64,000 nucleotides of DNA from Cyathus striatus (Eukaryota > Basidiomycota > Agaricomycetes > Agaricales > Nidulariaceae). Below are positions 19,295 to 30,159 of this stretch, piece by piece. Where the stretch lies: assembly GCA_025738555.1 (NCBI GenBank), contig JAOVFP010000010.1, positions 3,348,001 to 3,412,000 on the forward strand, in the 5' to 3' direction. A model generated the notes under the pieces. The model was given only the letters and a program-made list of their open reading frames with translations. It made no database searches and had not been told where the DNA came from. The position numbers and the translations under genes were made by a program. Each line of letters opens with the position of its first letter. Position 1 is the stretch's first letter.

Positions 19295-21451
19295 TTACAG
19301 GTCTTGATTCTCTCTATTCTTCTTTCTCTTTCCATCCTTCCTTTTCTCCTTCTCCTTCTCTTTTCCTTTAGTTGCTTCTCTCACTCTTTCTTTTTCCTTT
19401 CCTTTTCCCTTATCTTTGCTTTTCATATTATCAGAAGACTTCTCATCTTCAGAAGTCTCCTTTGCATCTTTCTTAGCAATCTTCTGCTGTTTCTCAATTT
19501 TCAGAAGAATAGCCTTCAAAGTTTCTTGGGTTTGTGTCTTTCCTTTCCAAACTTCATAGTCAGAGATGTCTTCATTCCCTTGAAGCCAAAGATTCATTTG
19601 AGTGTGCAAATGAAGTTTTGTAAACACTCCTTTCCATCTATAATATACTGGTACTGACATAAATATTGGTGCAACAACATTTATACCAGGCAATTTGTCT
19701 TTCCATTTTCCACTAGAAATCATAGATGGAAGTTGCTTAATAATATTCTCAATAAATAACCATTTGGCATAGGATAAACATATATTTGAAACAGTATGGT
19801 CACATAAAGCATTGGGAACTTTGAATAAATTGATCAACTTTTGCTGATCTGAGGTTGTATCTCTTAACTTAGATGTGGAAGATGTTGAAGCACCTTCATT
19901 AGAATCTGATGGAACACTGGATATATTTGATGTTTGTGTTGTGCCAAAACCATCCTAAATTCCAATTAAATTATGCACTACTTCTGAAATAAATTGTAAC
20001 TTACAAGTAAAATCTTACAATATGTATTTTTATTTGTATCCAGATTCCATTCTACTTGCTGATTTGTATCATTTAATAATTCAGAATATTGACCAGCAAA
20101 GTTCCATCCTTCACTTTCCCATAAAAAGATATATGGGTTGGACACTTGAATTGACTTATACTTTTGTCCAATGTATTGTAAAATCTTATATAAATGAACT
20201 TGAATTTCAATTTTACGAAATGAGAATATTGGATTAGCAGCTGAAAAATCATTGTAAATATAAAGAGTTCCAGTAATTAAAATTGCATCAAATGCAATTT
20301 CTGACATTGCATCATTATCTCCAATATTGTAATTATTTCCAACTGCTTTTTGGCGACTATGTCCACCAGTAATTCTTGAGGCACCTTGAAGATCCAAAGA
20401 CATATCCTCTTCAGAACTATCCTCATATTGTCTCATAAAATTTTGAAACTGCATTGAATCATGCAGTAATTCATTTTGAGTTGATTTATCAGACTCAGAG
20501 ATAGAACTTCTAGATGAAGTCCTGGAAGCAGATTGGCTTGAAGTAGACTGACTAGATGCAGAGCGATGTGAAATTGATCTTCTGCTAACTTTTGATGAAT
20601 GGCTAGTAGAACTCATAGTAGGAGACTCAGGAGACTCAGGTCTTCTCCTTTATCAGCAGATTTACGGGAAGTAATTTCAGTAATATCATGATTCTCAGAG
20701 TCCATTTCTTCTTGAATTTGGAGATGCCACCTTGCATGTGAAAATACTGATGCACCCTTATCATCATTGAATAGGTCATCCATATTAATGGACAGAAAGT
20801 TAAATGAGTCCCGAGGAGCAGATGCTTGAATAATAGATACAGGTGTAACTGTTCCTGAACGTTCACAGTAGTGAGGCGGTGGAGCAACTGAGATGTTGCT
20901 ATCTTCTAAGATTCTTTCTGCACTGAAATCAAGTAAAATATTGGAAATATATATAAATAAACAAAAAAATGTACTTTGTTAGTTTCTTTGGTGGTCCAGC
21001 AGCATCATTGTGCTGGTCTTCTTTAAGACGTTGAACAGATGTCATTCTATGAATGTATAAAATCACTAAAATCATGAAGTAACTTTTACTTACTTGGTTT
21101 TCTTCTTTTTAATCACCACTTCTCTCTGTTCTTCAATTTCAACTTCTTCCTCCTCACTCTTTGCTCCCCCTCAGCCATCACCACCTCTTCCTTTTCCTTC
21201 TCCTCCTTCTCCTCCTCCTCCTCCTCCTCCTCTTCCTCCTCACTCTCACTTACAACCTTCTTTCTCCCTTTCCCTTTTCTCCCACCTTTACTAACTTCTC
21301 CTGATTTAGCTCCACCTCTCTTGGATCTGGAACTAGGAGCTTGAGACTTTACTGCTCCAGAAGTGCCAGAATTTTTGGACCTGGACCTGGTGGAACTGGC
21401 AGGAACAGCAGCAGCAGCAGCTGTAGCAGATCTGAGAGCTCTAGGAGGCAT
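19295..21451 (-). pseudogene. Accessory gene of the KDZ element, four exons
   Basis: Exons are 21451-21094, 21046-20975, 20922-20005 and 19954-19295, joined by introns of 47, 52 and 50 nt with GT-AG ends and kept phases. The protein starts MPPRALRSATAAAAAVP, then has a basic Lys/Arg/Ser region, a long poly-Glu run, a Ser-rich block (SSQSTSSQSASRTSSRSS), a globular part (ISDAILITGTL-like, QVHLYKILQYIGQKYKSIQ, WNFAGQYSELLND), a second globular part in exon 4 (LINLFKVPNALCDHTVSNIC, WLFIENIIKQLPSMISSGKW, VYYRWKGVFTKLHLHTQMNL), and a Lys/Glu-rich tail. I do not recognise a domain. One frameshift lies behind the poly-Glu run and one near 20640. Composition suggests a nuclear protein; a partner of the transposase is an inference from position. 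Confidence 0.6.
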
Positions 21452-21714
21452 GAAGATTGAAGTACAATAAAGCAGAAGTTAAGTGATGTACTTTGATGAG
21501 GGGGGAAAGGAAGGAACTTTACAACATAGGTGCTTCTATATATTAGATACAGCAAGACATCACAAGGTTCAACTTATAAATAGTATGTGAGAATAATTCA
21601 CTTAAGTTTCCATATAGGTCCTGCTGTTCTCATCAACTGACAACTGTCAGGACAAGAATACCACAGGACCGAAAGGAAAAGCCTCTGCCGAAGCAGAGAA
21701 AGACAAAAAATTCT
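21452..21714. promoter_or_regulatory. Upstream region of the accessory gene
   Basis: On the minus strand the ATG at 21451 is preceded by an AT-rich leader of about 150 bases. No clear TATA box was assigned. Confidence 0.3.
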
Positions 21715-22860
21715 CCCACACACTAAAATGTATGGGAATGCGCAGACAGAAGGGGGAAGACAACACATGGCGCAACAAGAACATAGTGAGGGGAGGTATG
21801 CGCAGACAGAGGGGAGGGCACAACAGGCACAATGAGAACATAGCGAGGGGGGAGGGGGTTCACACAGACAGAGGGGAGAGGACAGGACACGGTGTAGTGA
21901 GAACATAGTGAGAGGGGGTACATGCAGACAGAGGGGACAGGACAGGACACAGTGAACTGAGAACATAGCAAGGGGAGGATACGTGCAGATGGAGAGGGGA
22001 AGACAACACATGGCGCAATGAGAACATAGCAAGGGGGGGGATATGGACATCCGGGGGGTGAACGTGCCGACAGCACATAGTCGACGCAACATAAACATAA
22101 CGAATGGGGGGTATGCGCATCTGGGGGGAACATGCAGATGGAGGGGGAAGACAGAACATGGTCAACACGACGATGTTGCACGCGCAACCTGAACGTAATG
22201 AAAGGGGGTATGTGCCATCCGGGTGGGGAAATGCACAGATGGAGGGGAAAGACGGGACACGGTCAAAGCAACAACGCTGCATGGCGCAACATGAACATAA
22301 TGAGAGGGGGGTATGTGCATCCGGGGGGGTGAACATGCAAACGGAGGGGGAAGATGGCACAGTTGATGCAAAGTTGCAGATGGGGGGGGGGGTGAACGCA
22401 CAGCCGGAGGGGGAAGATGGGACACAGTTGACACAACGTGAACAGAATGAGAGGGGGTATGTGCATCCAGGGGGGGATCGCACTGAAGGAGGGGGAAGAC
22501 AGGACACAGTCAATGTGACAACGTTGCATGGCACAATGAGGGGGGTATGTGCATCCAGGGGAGACGGGGGGTGAACACGCTTATGGAGGGAAAAAGGCGG
22601 CACACAGTTGATGCAACAACGTTGCATGGCACAACGTGAACATAACGAGGGGGGTATGCACATCCGGGGGAGATGAGGGGGTGAACACGCAGACAGAGGG
22701 GTAAAGGTGGCACACAGTCGACGCAACGTGAATATAGTGAGAGGGTAGGTATTCGCATCCAGGGAGGAGCGGGAACACACAGACAGAGAAATGAAGACAG
22801 TACACGAAACAAGCGGAAAGGAGGGGGAAGAGAACATTGTGCGGCGCGTCGAGAATGAAT
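21715..22860. repeat. G-rich degenerate minisatellite, about 1.15 kb
   Basis: GAACATAG(C/T)GAGGGGGG, GCAGACAGAGGGG and CATCCGGGGGG blocks alternate with a spacing of about 60-90 bp. The plus strand is purine-rich and contains many runs of four to nine G. CpG is much more frequent than around it. All open frames over it (Cys/Pro/Ser/Leu-rich) are repeat translations. It lies inside the KDZ element. Confidence 0.85.
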
Positions 22861-23179
22861 CAGCATTTGCGCTATGTGACAGAATTGCCCATGCATGTAC
22901 CAGTATATGGTGTCATTGAAGATATAACTCTGTTTCTAAAAAAAAAAACGAGTGAGAATGAATGAATGAAACATAAAAAGAAGACTTACTTATTAATATG
23001 CCCCCCAACGATGAAACCTTCAGCCCTCCGTCACATTCCAGATGCACAGCGCAGAGAGACAAGAGAGAGAAGAGAGGCAGGAAGCGAGTTGAGGGAAAAG
23101 GGTGGGAAAGGGCAAAGGGGGGGAAAGTGGGGGGAGGAGCGAGTAACCAGTCCAGATAACTCCACCAAATCCAAAACCA

Positions 23180-23360
23180 CGCACAGACCATTTGTGCACA
23201 GACCATGTCATGTGACATTACGTGAAGGAGCCGAAAACGTATACGGAAAACGCACGGACCATGTCACGACGCACAGACCATTTGTGCATGGACCATGTTA
23301 CGTGACATTACATAAAGGAGCCGAAAACGGATACAGATAACACATGGGCCGTGTCACATG
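23180..23360. repeat. 90-bp tandem duplication
   Basis: GCACAGACCATTTGTGCA recurs at 23181 and 23271; both units continue through GTGACATTA...GGAGCCGAAAACG. A third partial unit follows to about 23410. CpG-rich. Confidence 0.88.
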
Positions 23361-23429
23361 ACCTCTTTGCACGGACCATTTCGCACGGTCACGTGACTTT
23401 TTTGATGTGTACTAATGTTGTGTGGGAAC

Positions 23430-23750
23430 TTGTGACAACAGAATTCAATGTCAGAGAATGTACTGAGAGTTCAGTGACTTACTATCAGGAGATTCTCATT
23501 GGACTCTCTGAAATTCATCTCATTATAGTATCACTGGACTCTCTGAGACTCTCACCCAATGAGAATTTGGTGAGATTTTAGTAAGATGAAAATTGTTCAT
23601 TTTCTCAGTGTAGTCTCAGTACATTCTCAGTAAACTCTATCTACACTCTCAGTACTATCACTAAAATTAACCTGGATTCTCACTGGAGTATCAGAGAGTC
23701 TCATGAGAATCTCACTGGATTCTACTGAGAATGTGGGTCAGTGTCAGGTC
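23430..23750. repeat. CTCACTG-rich right end of the KDZ element
   Basis: CTCATTGGACTCTCTG, ATCACTGGACTCTCTG, TCTCACTGG and CTCAGTG words occur in both orientations, matching the composition of 15590-15870. Confidence 0.6.
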
Positions 23751-23819
23751 CTCCTCAGTCTGAGCTAATTTCTACACCCCCCCCACTTTCTTTTCTTTCC
23801 TCTCATTCATTCCTTCAAT

Positions 23820-24437
23820 ATGCCTATTACTCCCACAGTGTGGGTCTCTTCTGAAGAAACTGCATTTATTCAGTACCTCTTGGACCATATAGCTGAGGCA
23901 GGAGGCAATGGCAGCTTCAAGAAGCAAACATTTGAAGCTGCTGCCACCCACATTGCACAGTTCCATCAGTGCAGTGCTGTTAAAACAGCTAAGATGTGCC
24001 AGAACAAATATGGTGCTGTAAGTAAATTATTTTAATTATTTCAAATGGTTTTCACCTTTACATTGCAATTGACAGATGCATAAACTCTACTGTGTTGTAT
24101 CAGCTATTAAGGAAGTCTCAGGTTGGACTTGGTCAGACAACACAGGTGCTTCCATTACTGAGGAGACTGCTTCAACCTGGGATGACTATGTTACTCATCA
24201 TCCAGAGGCTAAACCATTTTGCAACCAGGTATGGCCTCACCTCCATCATTTTGAGCTTTTGATGCCTTTTCTGGCTGTTGGCTTGAATGTGTTTCATCCT
24301 ATTATGCCTCCTCCCTCCAACACCCCTCCCCCTGCCTCAAAAACCAATGATATTGATCACTCTGGACTTTCTCCTGTTGTTGAAGATGACACTGTTGTTT
24401 CAGAGAATGATTGGAAGGTATGTTTTTGTTTACTTAG
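23820..24437 (+). CDS. Myb/SANT-like protein of a PIF/Harbinger element
   Basis: Exon 1 (23820-24017) and exon 2 (from 24076) are joined by a 58-nt GT-AG intron in phase 0. The ATG follows a CT-rich tract (23775-23815), common in fungal promoters. The protein carries a trihelix/Myb-like fold: WVSSEETAFIQYLLDHIAEA, FEAAATHIAQF, VKTAKMCQNKYGA, then KLYCVVSAIKEVSGWTWSDN and WDDYVTHHPEAKPFCNQVWP. In PIF/Harbinger elements such a protein helps the DDE transposase enter the nucleus and bind the element ends. The 3' end is uncertain: the frame reads through to a stop near 24444, or a short intron at 24418 leads on. Convergent with the transposase gene; no stop inside. Confidence 0.75.
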
Positions 24438-24619
24438 CTGTTGAAGATGTTGAATTAGTTCGTCATGCATGGGTTGCTAAACGCCTTGGTCTCTTTTCTG
24501 CTTAACTTTCTTTAATTACTACATCACTCATTTTACATTCATAATACTATCATTCTGTCAATCCTGTCATTACTCTACTACTCAATATACAATTTTTCTA
24601 ATGTTTAAATAGCTTCACC

Positions 24620-25560
24620 TCATTTATGTAAAATCTGCTGGTAGTCATTCCACATTTGTTGAGCAATTCTATCACAGTTAGCTATTGCTTGAGCTTTCTC
24701 TGCAGCTGTTACTGCTGTTGCAGCAAGTGTTCCAGAACCAATCTTCTGCTCTTGTATCTGTTCTGAATTTGGGTCCAAATCATGTTCATTGTTTCCAGTT
24801 AAGTACTTGTCAATGTCACAAGGATCAATATCAAGGATAAAATTGTGTAAAGCACACATGGCAAGAGGAGCCATAGCTTGTATCTCCATGGAAAAGTGCA
24901 AAGACCATATAAGAATAGTCCATTTCTTCTTCAATACACCAAAAACTCTCTCCACCACATTTTGTGCAGATGCATGACATAAATTATAGAGTTCCTCATT
25001 GTTGGCTGGCCTAAAGACTTATTAGAATTTATTGATTTATCAATTCAATAGCTAACCTTTAGTTTGCTCAACCCCATTCTGCAAGATGATACTGAACTCC
25101 TCAATTTGAAACAAGAAGTGTATCACAAATACCAAATCCTGCATCAGCAAGATAGCATTTCCCTTCAGGAATTTGGAGATCAGTGAACTGGGAGTGTGAG
25201 TACATGGTAGCATTAGCAACAGAGCCTTCCCAACCACTCAAAATGTATTGGAACTACATACCAAATGATATGCAGGCAAGACAATTTTGAGAGATGCCAC
25301 CTTTTCTATTGCATGCAGCTTGACGGTCTACAGCTGAGGGACAACAGTTGATGTGTGTTCCATCCATAACACCTATTGCATTGCCAAAGTATGGGTAAAA
25401 TTTTGGCTGTGATCAGATAAAAGGATCAACTGGATCATCCATAGATGGGAGATAGACATATTTTTGAAAAAGTTTGAGCTAATTTTATCAATGGTGGGAA
25501 TATCAACAATAAGAAAAGCAATGTGAGCCTCTACAACAATAGGAAGCTCAAGGACATCTG
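24620..25560 (-). pseudogene. PIF/Harbinger DDE transposase
   Basis: The three catalytic blocks are visible: GVMDGTHINCCPSAVDRQAA near 25310-25375, YLADAGFGICDTLL near 25110-25152, and NVVERVFGVLKKKWTIL near 24915-24961, giving D, D and E. Between them lie ILSGWEGSVANATMYSHSQF and, behind a probable intron at about 25025-25060, NNEELYNLCHASAQ. The C-terminus reads APLAMCALHNFILDID. Stops occur at about 25270, 25085, 25065 and in the N-terminal part (FI*SQPKFYPYFG), and the N-terminus is shifted in frame. With the Myb-like gene this makes a two-gene element of about 2 kb. Ends and target duplication were not found. Confidence 0.85.
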
Positions 25561-25970
25561 ATGAGTCAAGTCTTGAAATATGACACATTGGAAATATAAA
25601 TATGGGGGGTCCAGATGACATGTTTTTATTGTCATTGTGACACAGAAGAGAATGAAGAAGAGGGGGCATAAGTACTAAGGTGATTTGAGTAAGGGGGGAT
25701 ACCTGGTGACAAGCTATATGACATCAACAGCAATTCATTGCTGTAAAACTTGAGAACAGGATATTGAGACTGAAACATTGAGATGGTGAACATATTGAGG
25801 TGGAGGGTGTTGTGGCAGAGAGTGAGAGTTATTAAGCAGTTCAATGTATGATGCAAAGATTTCTATTGCATGTGACACTGACAGCATACTCAATTAATGT
25901 AGTTAAGTTATGTCACTGGAAAATATGTGCTAGTTCTTTTCATCTTTCTCTTGTACCTGCTTGCTTTGAT
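25561..25970. other. Degraded N-terminal region of the Harbinger transposase and flank
   Basis: Minus-strand pieces look coding but change frame often. No other feature was recognised. Confidence 0.3.
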
Positions 25971-25974
25971 ATCA

Positions 25975-26106
25975 ATTATTCAGCTTTAATTCCCAATTTT
26001 CTGGTTGTTGACTTAGACTTCACAAACCTTGTCCATGAAATTACAGCACCACATGAAGCACATATTGTTTCTACACAATAATAGTAAGAGGCACTAAAAT
26101 AATGAA
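25975..26106 (-). pseudogene. KDZ transposase fragment 1
   Basis: The minus strand reads HYFSASYYYCVETICASCGA then VISWTRFVKSK, homologous to the junction region of the transposase at 16253-18577. It ends abruptly on the left (GIKAE). Confidence 0.8.
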
Positions 26107-26130
26107 ATTTCTTTGAAATATTGGTATCAG

Positions 26131-26310
26131 AAACAATGGCATATCATATCTTTGGTAAGTGAATGCATAGACATTGTTCTGAACAATGGGTGTGAGGAAC
26201 AGTAGAATTCTATTATTAGAAACAATGGCATGTCCTTGGTAATCAAATGCATAGGCATTGTTCTTGAACAATAGATGTGAAGAACAATGGTGTTCTATTT
26301 TTAATGGTAT
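26131..26310. repeat. 90-bp tandem duplication rich in ACAATGG
   Basis: AAACAATGGCAT starts at 26131 and 26221, followed by similar TTGGTAA...GCATAGRCATTGTTCT segments. Confidence 0.8.
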
Positions 26311-26599
26311 CAATTATTCGTCACCAAGAAGTTGAATATTGGCTTGTGTTTCCATATGTTTGTTTCTTAAGAAGCAGCAACTTAAAGAATTATTTGAAGT
26401 AGAAAGTTATATATACTTGAGATTTATTTAATTATTATAACTTACAGAAGCATGAGATTCAAAAATCTAATTAATAGCAATTAAAATATATATAATTACA
26501 ATAACTTACTAAATTATTTGCAGCAAATTAAAAATGTTACTGTATCTATAAATACAAATAAAGTATCACATTATATATATAACAGATTTCACCTTTATT
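26311..26599. other. AT-rich stretch, nothing recognised
   Basis: No gene, RNA or strong repeat seen. Confidence 0.5.
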
Positions 26600-26728
26600 C
26601 CATGGTAGCCATTATTCAGCTTTAATTCTCAATTTTCTGATTGTTGACTTAGACTTCACGAACTTTGTCCATGAAATTACAGCACCACATGAAGCACATA
26701 TTGTTTCTACACAATAATAGTAAGAGGC
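26600..26728 (-). pseudogene. KDZ transposase fragment 2
   Basis: Near-identical to 25975-26100 (CVETICASCGAVISW region). It is cut at about 26728, where a Gypsy protease fragment begins in the opposite orientation. Confidence 0.8.
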
Positions 26729-27000
26729 AAATTTGAAAAGTGAAGATCCCTTAATTAAAATTAAACTTTACCATGGCAGAAAAGAAATTAAAGCTGTAAT
26801 TAATACAGAATCTCAACTAAATACTATCAATGAGCAGCTAGCTAATGAATTTGTTCATATGTCAATAAATGTTACTCAATTTTATAGAAAATGTAGAATT
26901 ATCTAGTAGAGAATTAATTACTAGAGCAAATTTATATGTCAAAGAAGGTACACTCTTTGAAGTTTCACTAGAAAGACCATGACAGAGATTATAAAGTGAT
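26729..27000 (+). pseudogene. Gypsy aspartic protease fragment
   Basis: Plus-strand reading DPLIKIKLYHGRKEIKAVI, NTESQLNTINEQLANEFVHM, then ENVELSSRELITRANLYVKE. It aligns with the better copy at 50290-50820, but the active-site DTGS has become NTES and an inner part is deleted. Confidence 0.75.
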
Positions 27001-27563
27001 GCTTTATACTTCATTCATTAATTCTAGTTTAAAGTTGATATATATCTCAAATAACTTCAGGAGTGAATTTCTAATGAAACACTAATTAGTATTCAAATCT
27101 GATTCCTCAAGTTCTAAGATTGAATTGAAATTGAAGGCCATGTTTGTTTGTTTTCATAAACCATATCACAGATATTACAGATGTCACATATATCGCATTT
27201 GTTATACTTTTACAGATGTCACAAATATCACACCTTCACATATGTCACACTATCACATATGTCACACTTTCACACTTTCACATATATCACACTTCTCACA
27301 ATGGGTAAAACTGATTTAATCTGCGAAGGAATACTTATTAAAAATTGATAGATTGTGACAAATATCGATTGTACAATTATTGTAAGAATAGTTTATATAC
27401 TTAAAAGATTATTTCTGGTTAAATATGCTCCATTTGTTTTAAAAATAATGCTGTAGCAAAATGTTAAAAGACAAGTAAATGATTTAAAATATTTCAAACA
27501 TATGTTAGAAATAGCCAACAGCTTAATATTTTGTGTGATTGCATGTATAAAAATTTCAGTGTA
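27001..27563. repeat. AT-rich region with a TGTCACA array
   Basis: At 27160-27310 the words ATGTCACA, TATCACA and TTTCACA form a degenerate array, the reverse orientation of the 1-190 type. The rest is AT-rich without a gene. Confidence 0.6.
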
Positions 27564-27719
27564 TTTATAAAAAATTAATCATTTTCAAGAAATTTTATGC
27601 ATACTTTATACTGCAGACTACTGAACATATTCAGTGGTCAAACATTTACAGAACATTCTCCAAAATCTGCAGTATAAAGTATGCATGAAATTTCTTGAAA
27701 ATGATTAATTTTTTATAAA
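27564..27719. repeat. 54-bp-arm inverted repeat (second hairpin element)
   Basis: Arms 27564-27617 and 27666-27719 are reverse complements with one mismatch; the loop is 48 bases. Similar in plan to 15143-15272 but unrelated in sequence. Confidence 0.92.
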
Positions 27720-28540
27720 GTTTGCTGACCAAATGTAATGACAACAGCAATCAGATCAGCAGCAATGACATCAGTGACATACCAGAGTTCTTACTCTGAA
27801 CTAGTGTCAGCATATGTGCTCAAAGAAAATGTAAAAAATGTGGTATGTATGATTCAGGACGTCTGATGATGTGTCTGGAGGATGGGATGGGTGCCCCTAA
27901 AGGGAGGTGTACCCAGGTAAAGCTTCATGGCTATGCTACAAGAAGAGAAGGACGTAAGGGGGGCAATGGTGCATGTCATTGAAGGGGGCTATTGAGTGTT
28001 GATATGTCTGGGCTATTTTTCAGGTGCGTCCCATTCTGGGGGGGAGGGTAGGTACATTTGTGGGGGATAAGGAAGGGCTCACACAGTTTCCCATTTCTAT
28101 GACATTGAATTGCTTATCGTAGCTGTCAGAGGGTTAGGCTAGACATCTGTACCATAGAGAATTCGGGGTAGATAGAATGCACAAGAATCAGACATAGGGG
28201 GAGGAAGTGTACATTGAGGAGGACCAAGGGGAACATGTGGAGACATGTTTGTTTATCCTTCATGCTCATGTTGGTGTATGAATCGGCATAAAAACATGAA
28301 AGTGAGTTCATCTTGATCATATTAATGCAGGTTCTTTGAGTTATTTCAAGAACATTACGATGAAAAAGTTATAAACACGTACCACCTGCTCATGAAGGTT
28401 ACCCATATTTAATTAGTCTATTAATATGCACAGACCTATTAATAGTAAATATGTCTGTGTTTATGATTCTTCCAGAAACTGAATTAATATGAATCATATG
28501 AATCAGTACTGCCATTTTATTCTCTTGCACACAATTCAAC
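27720..28540. other. G-rich, minisatellite-like stretch without recognised gene
   Basis: 27880-28230 is purine-rich on the plus strand with GGGGG runs, similar in style to 37440-38660. No convincing coding region. Confidence 0.4.
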
Positions 28541-29090
28541 CAAATTATGGTTGAACGTCGTTATCATCATTGTTGGTCATTGGTTTGTTGTGGTGGGGAG
28601 AAGTAGTCATGGTCGAGTGCTGTCACCAATTGGAAGTGTAGGTGGGGTATTGGCTGGTATCTGTTCGAAATAAGCTTTCGAACGCTTCTTGAGCTGCCCC
28701 ATCGTTCTGCTCCTTAACAATCCAGAGATCTAAACCTGAGTAGGTTCTTGTTATTTTATGTAGTTTTCTTGTGCTAACATTCATAACTGATTGTTAAATA
28801 TGCCAATATTAGATCCAACCTTTATTCCATTATTCAGTGGCTCTTGGAGTACTTGATACCAACGATCTTGAGTTCTCGTTGAGTAATTGCGATGTTGAAT
28901 GGAAATAACATTCACATGCTTATGATAACGAAGTTCAAATGAAATTAGTAAATCTTCAATTTTGTAGTGCAGGTGAAATGCCTGCTCTACAGTGTGAGGG
29001 AACCAACAATGATAGTATGTAGTAAGTATATAGATTGAATTAAAATATTTATGGCTGTACTGAAGATATGATTGGTTGAAGCCCATTTAC
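28540..29090 (-). pseudogene. Unidentified coding remnant
   Basis: A minus-strand frame from 29086 (YHCWFPHTVEQAFHLHYKIE, then DLLISFELRYHKHVNV) is open for about 100 codons. Further on, LWIVKEQNDGAAQEAFESLF follows after a possible 52-nt intron (28736-28787), but the phases do not agree, so a frameshift would be needed. No domain recognised. CpG content is higher than in old repeats nearby. Confidence 0.35.
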
Positions 29091-29670
29091 GCTCTGTGAT
29101 TGGTTGGTAAATATTGATTTTCTCTTATTCAGTTTACTTACTGAGTACTAACCCCCTTCCTCTTCTCTCGTGACGAACAAAGTCCAAGGTCCTCAAGACT
29201 CATTCAGATCTCATTTTCCGAGTTCTTTAGCATTGATATGTTTGAAAAAAACTCGTCTTTTCGCTAACATTTTTCTTCATTCACCTTAGGATGCCATAAG
29301 TTGAACAGACTTCAACGGACTCGCATGTACATTTCTTTGTTTAGGTGTTAAGTGCACTTTCACCTTTACAAGGCAGACATATTCCTTTACCCCATGCTCG
29401 CTCATTCTCGTTATGTCAACCTCTTGCTATCCCCACAGGTCAGAATAGCGTCAACGCCAAGCCACACAGTCAATGTCCCCCACGTCAAGTCCCCACAGGC
29501 CGTCAATATGAATTTATAAGCTATCAATACATGCATCAATGACAGGTAAACACCTCCCTCACTTAGTCTCAGTGTCCTTGCTACCTCTTGTCCCCACAGT
29601 GCCATCTACCCTTTGTGGATGGCTACGTTGACTCTCAAGCCGCTTTCCTCCATGATTTCACCTTGCCTAC
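29091..29670 (+). other. Coding-like remnants at the left flank of the foldback element
   Basis: Plus-strand readings such as HSRYVNLLLSPQ and FVDGYVDSQAAFLHDFTLPT look coding. The latter is cut by the foldback element, and the reading continues beyond it. Gene not recognised. Confidence 0.3.
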
Positions 29671-29824
29671 GGCGACAGAGGGGTATCAGCCAAATTTATC
29701 ATTTAACAGCAGTGTTAAATGATATGAGATATCATATAAGGCCTATGTTATATGAGTGAGGCATATACTGTATGTAGTATACAAGTTACTCATAAAAACT
29801 CATTACTTCTTGTATCCTATTGTT

Positions 29825-30115
29825 ATTGTAATACTAGTATGTGTACTCATTAGTACTCATTACTTTATAATTCCTATTGTTATTGTAATACTAGTGTGTG
29901 TACTCATAAGCACTCATTACTGTATGATTCCTATTGCTATTGTAATACTAGTATGTGTACTCATAAGCACTCATTACTTTATATTTCCTATTGCTATTGT
30001 AATACTAGTATGTGTACTCATAAGTACTCATTACTTTGTGTTTCATATTATTATTGTAATACTAGTATGTGTACTCATAAGTACTCATTACTTTATGCTT
30101 TCTATTGTTATTAAT
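29825..30115. repeat. 57-bp tandem array in the left arm
   Basis: GTGTACTCAT recurs at 29841, 29898, 29955, 30012 and 30069, exactly 57 bp apart. Because 57 is a multiple of three, the array is open in several frames with a 19-residue period; these are not genes. Confidence 0.93.
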
Positions 30116-30159
30116 GTATTGCTATTACAGATTATTAGTTGATCTGCGTTTCATATATT

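Larger units (their letters stand above)
15590..23750 (-). mobile_element. KDZ-type DNA transposon with accessory gene (borders approximate)
   Basis: The left (15590-15870) and right (23430-23750) ends are dense in CTCACTG/CAGTGAG and CTCTCA words in both orientations, as in subterminal repeats. Between them lie, on the minus strand, an accessory gene (19295-21451) and the KDZ transposase (16253-18577), plus minisatellites at 18840-19245, 21715-22860 and 23180-23360. A Harbinger element begins immediately on the right. Exact termini and target duplication were not found. Confidence 0.6.

Noticed and set aside
19286..19657. 123-codon plus-strand frame opposite the KDZ accessory gene
   Set aside because: Shadow of exon 4 on the other strand; composition (Ser/Phe/Leu) mirrors Lys/Glu codons.
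21598..22896. Several Cys/Pro/Ser/Leu-rich open frames up to 325 codons, minus strand
   Set aside because: All are translations of the G-rich minisatellite; residue use follows the repeat, and every frame looks alike.
29756..30142. 128-codon hydrophobic repeat protein (and the 192-codon one at 31276-31854)
   Set aside because: A 57-bp DNA repeat keeps frames open; the same repeat is open in other frames and in inverted orientation, so membrane repeats are an artefact.
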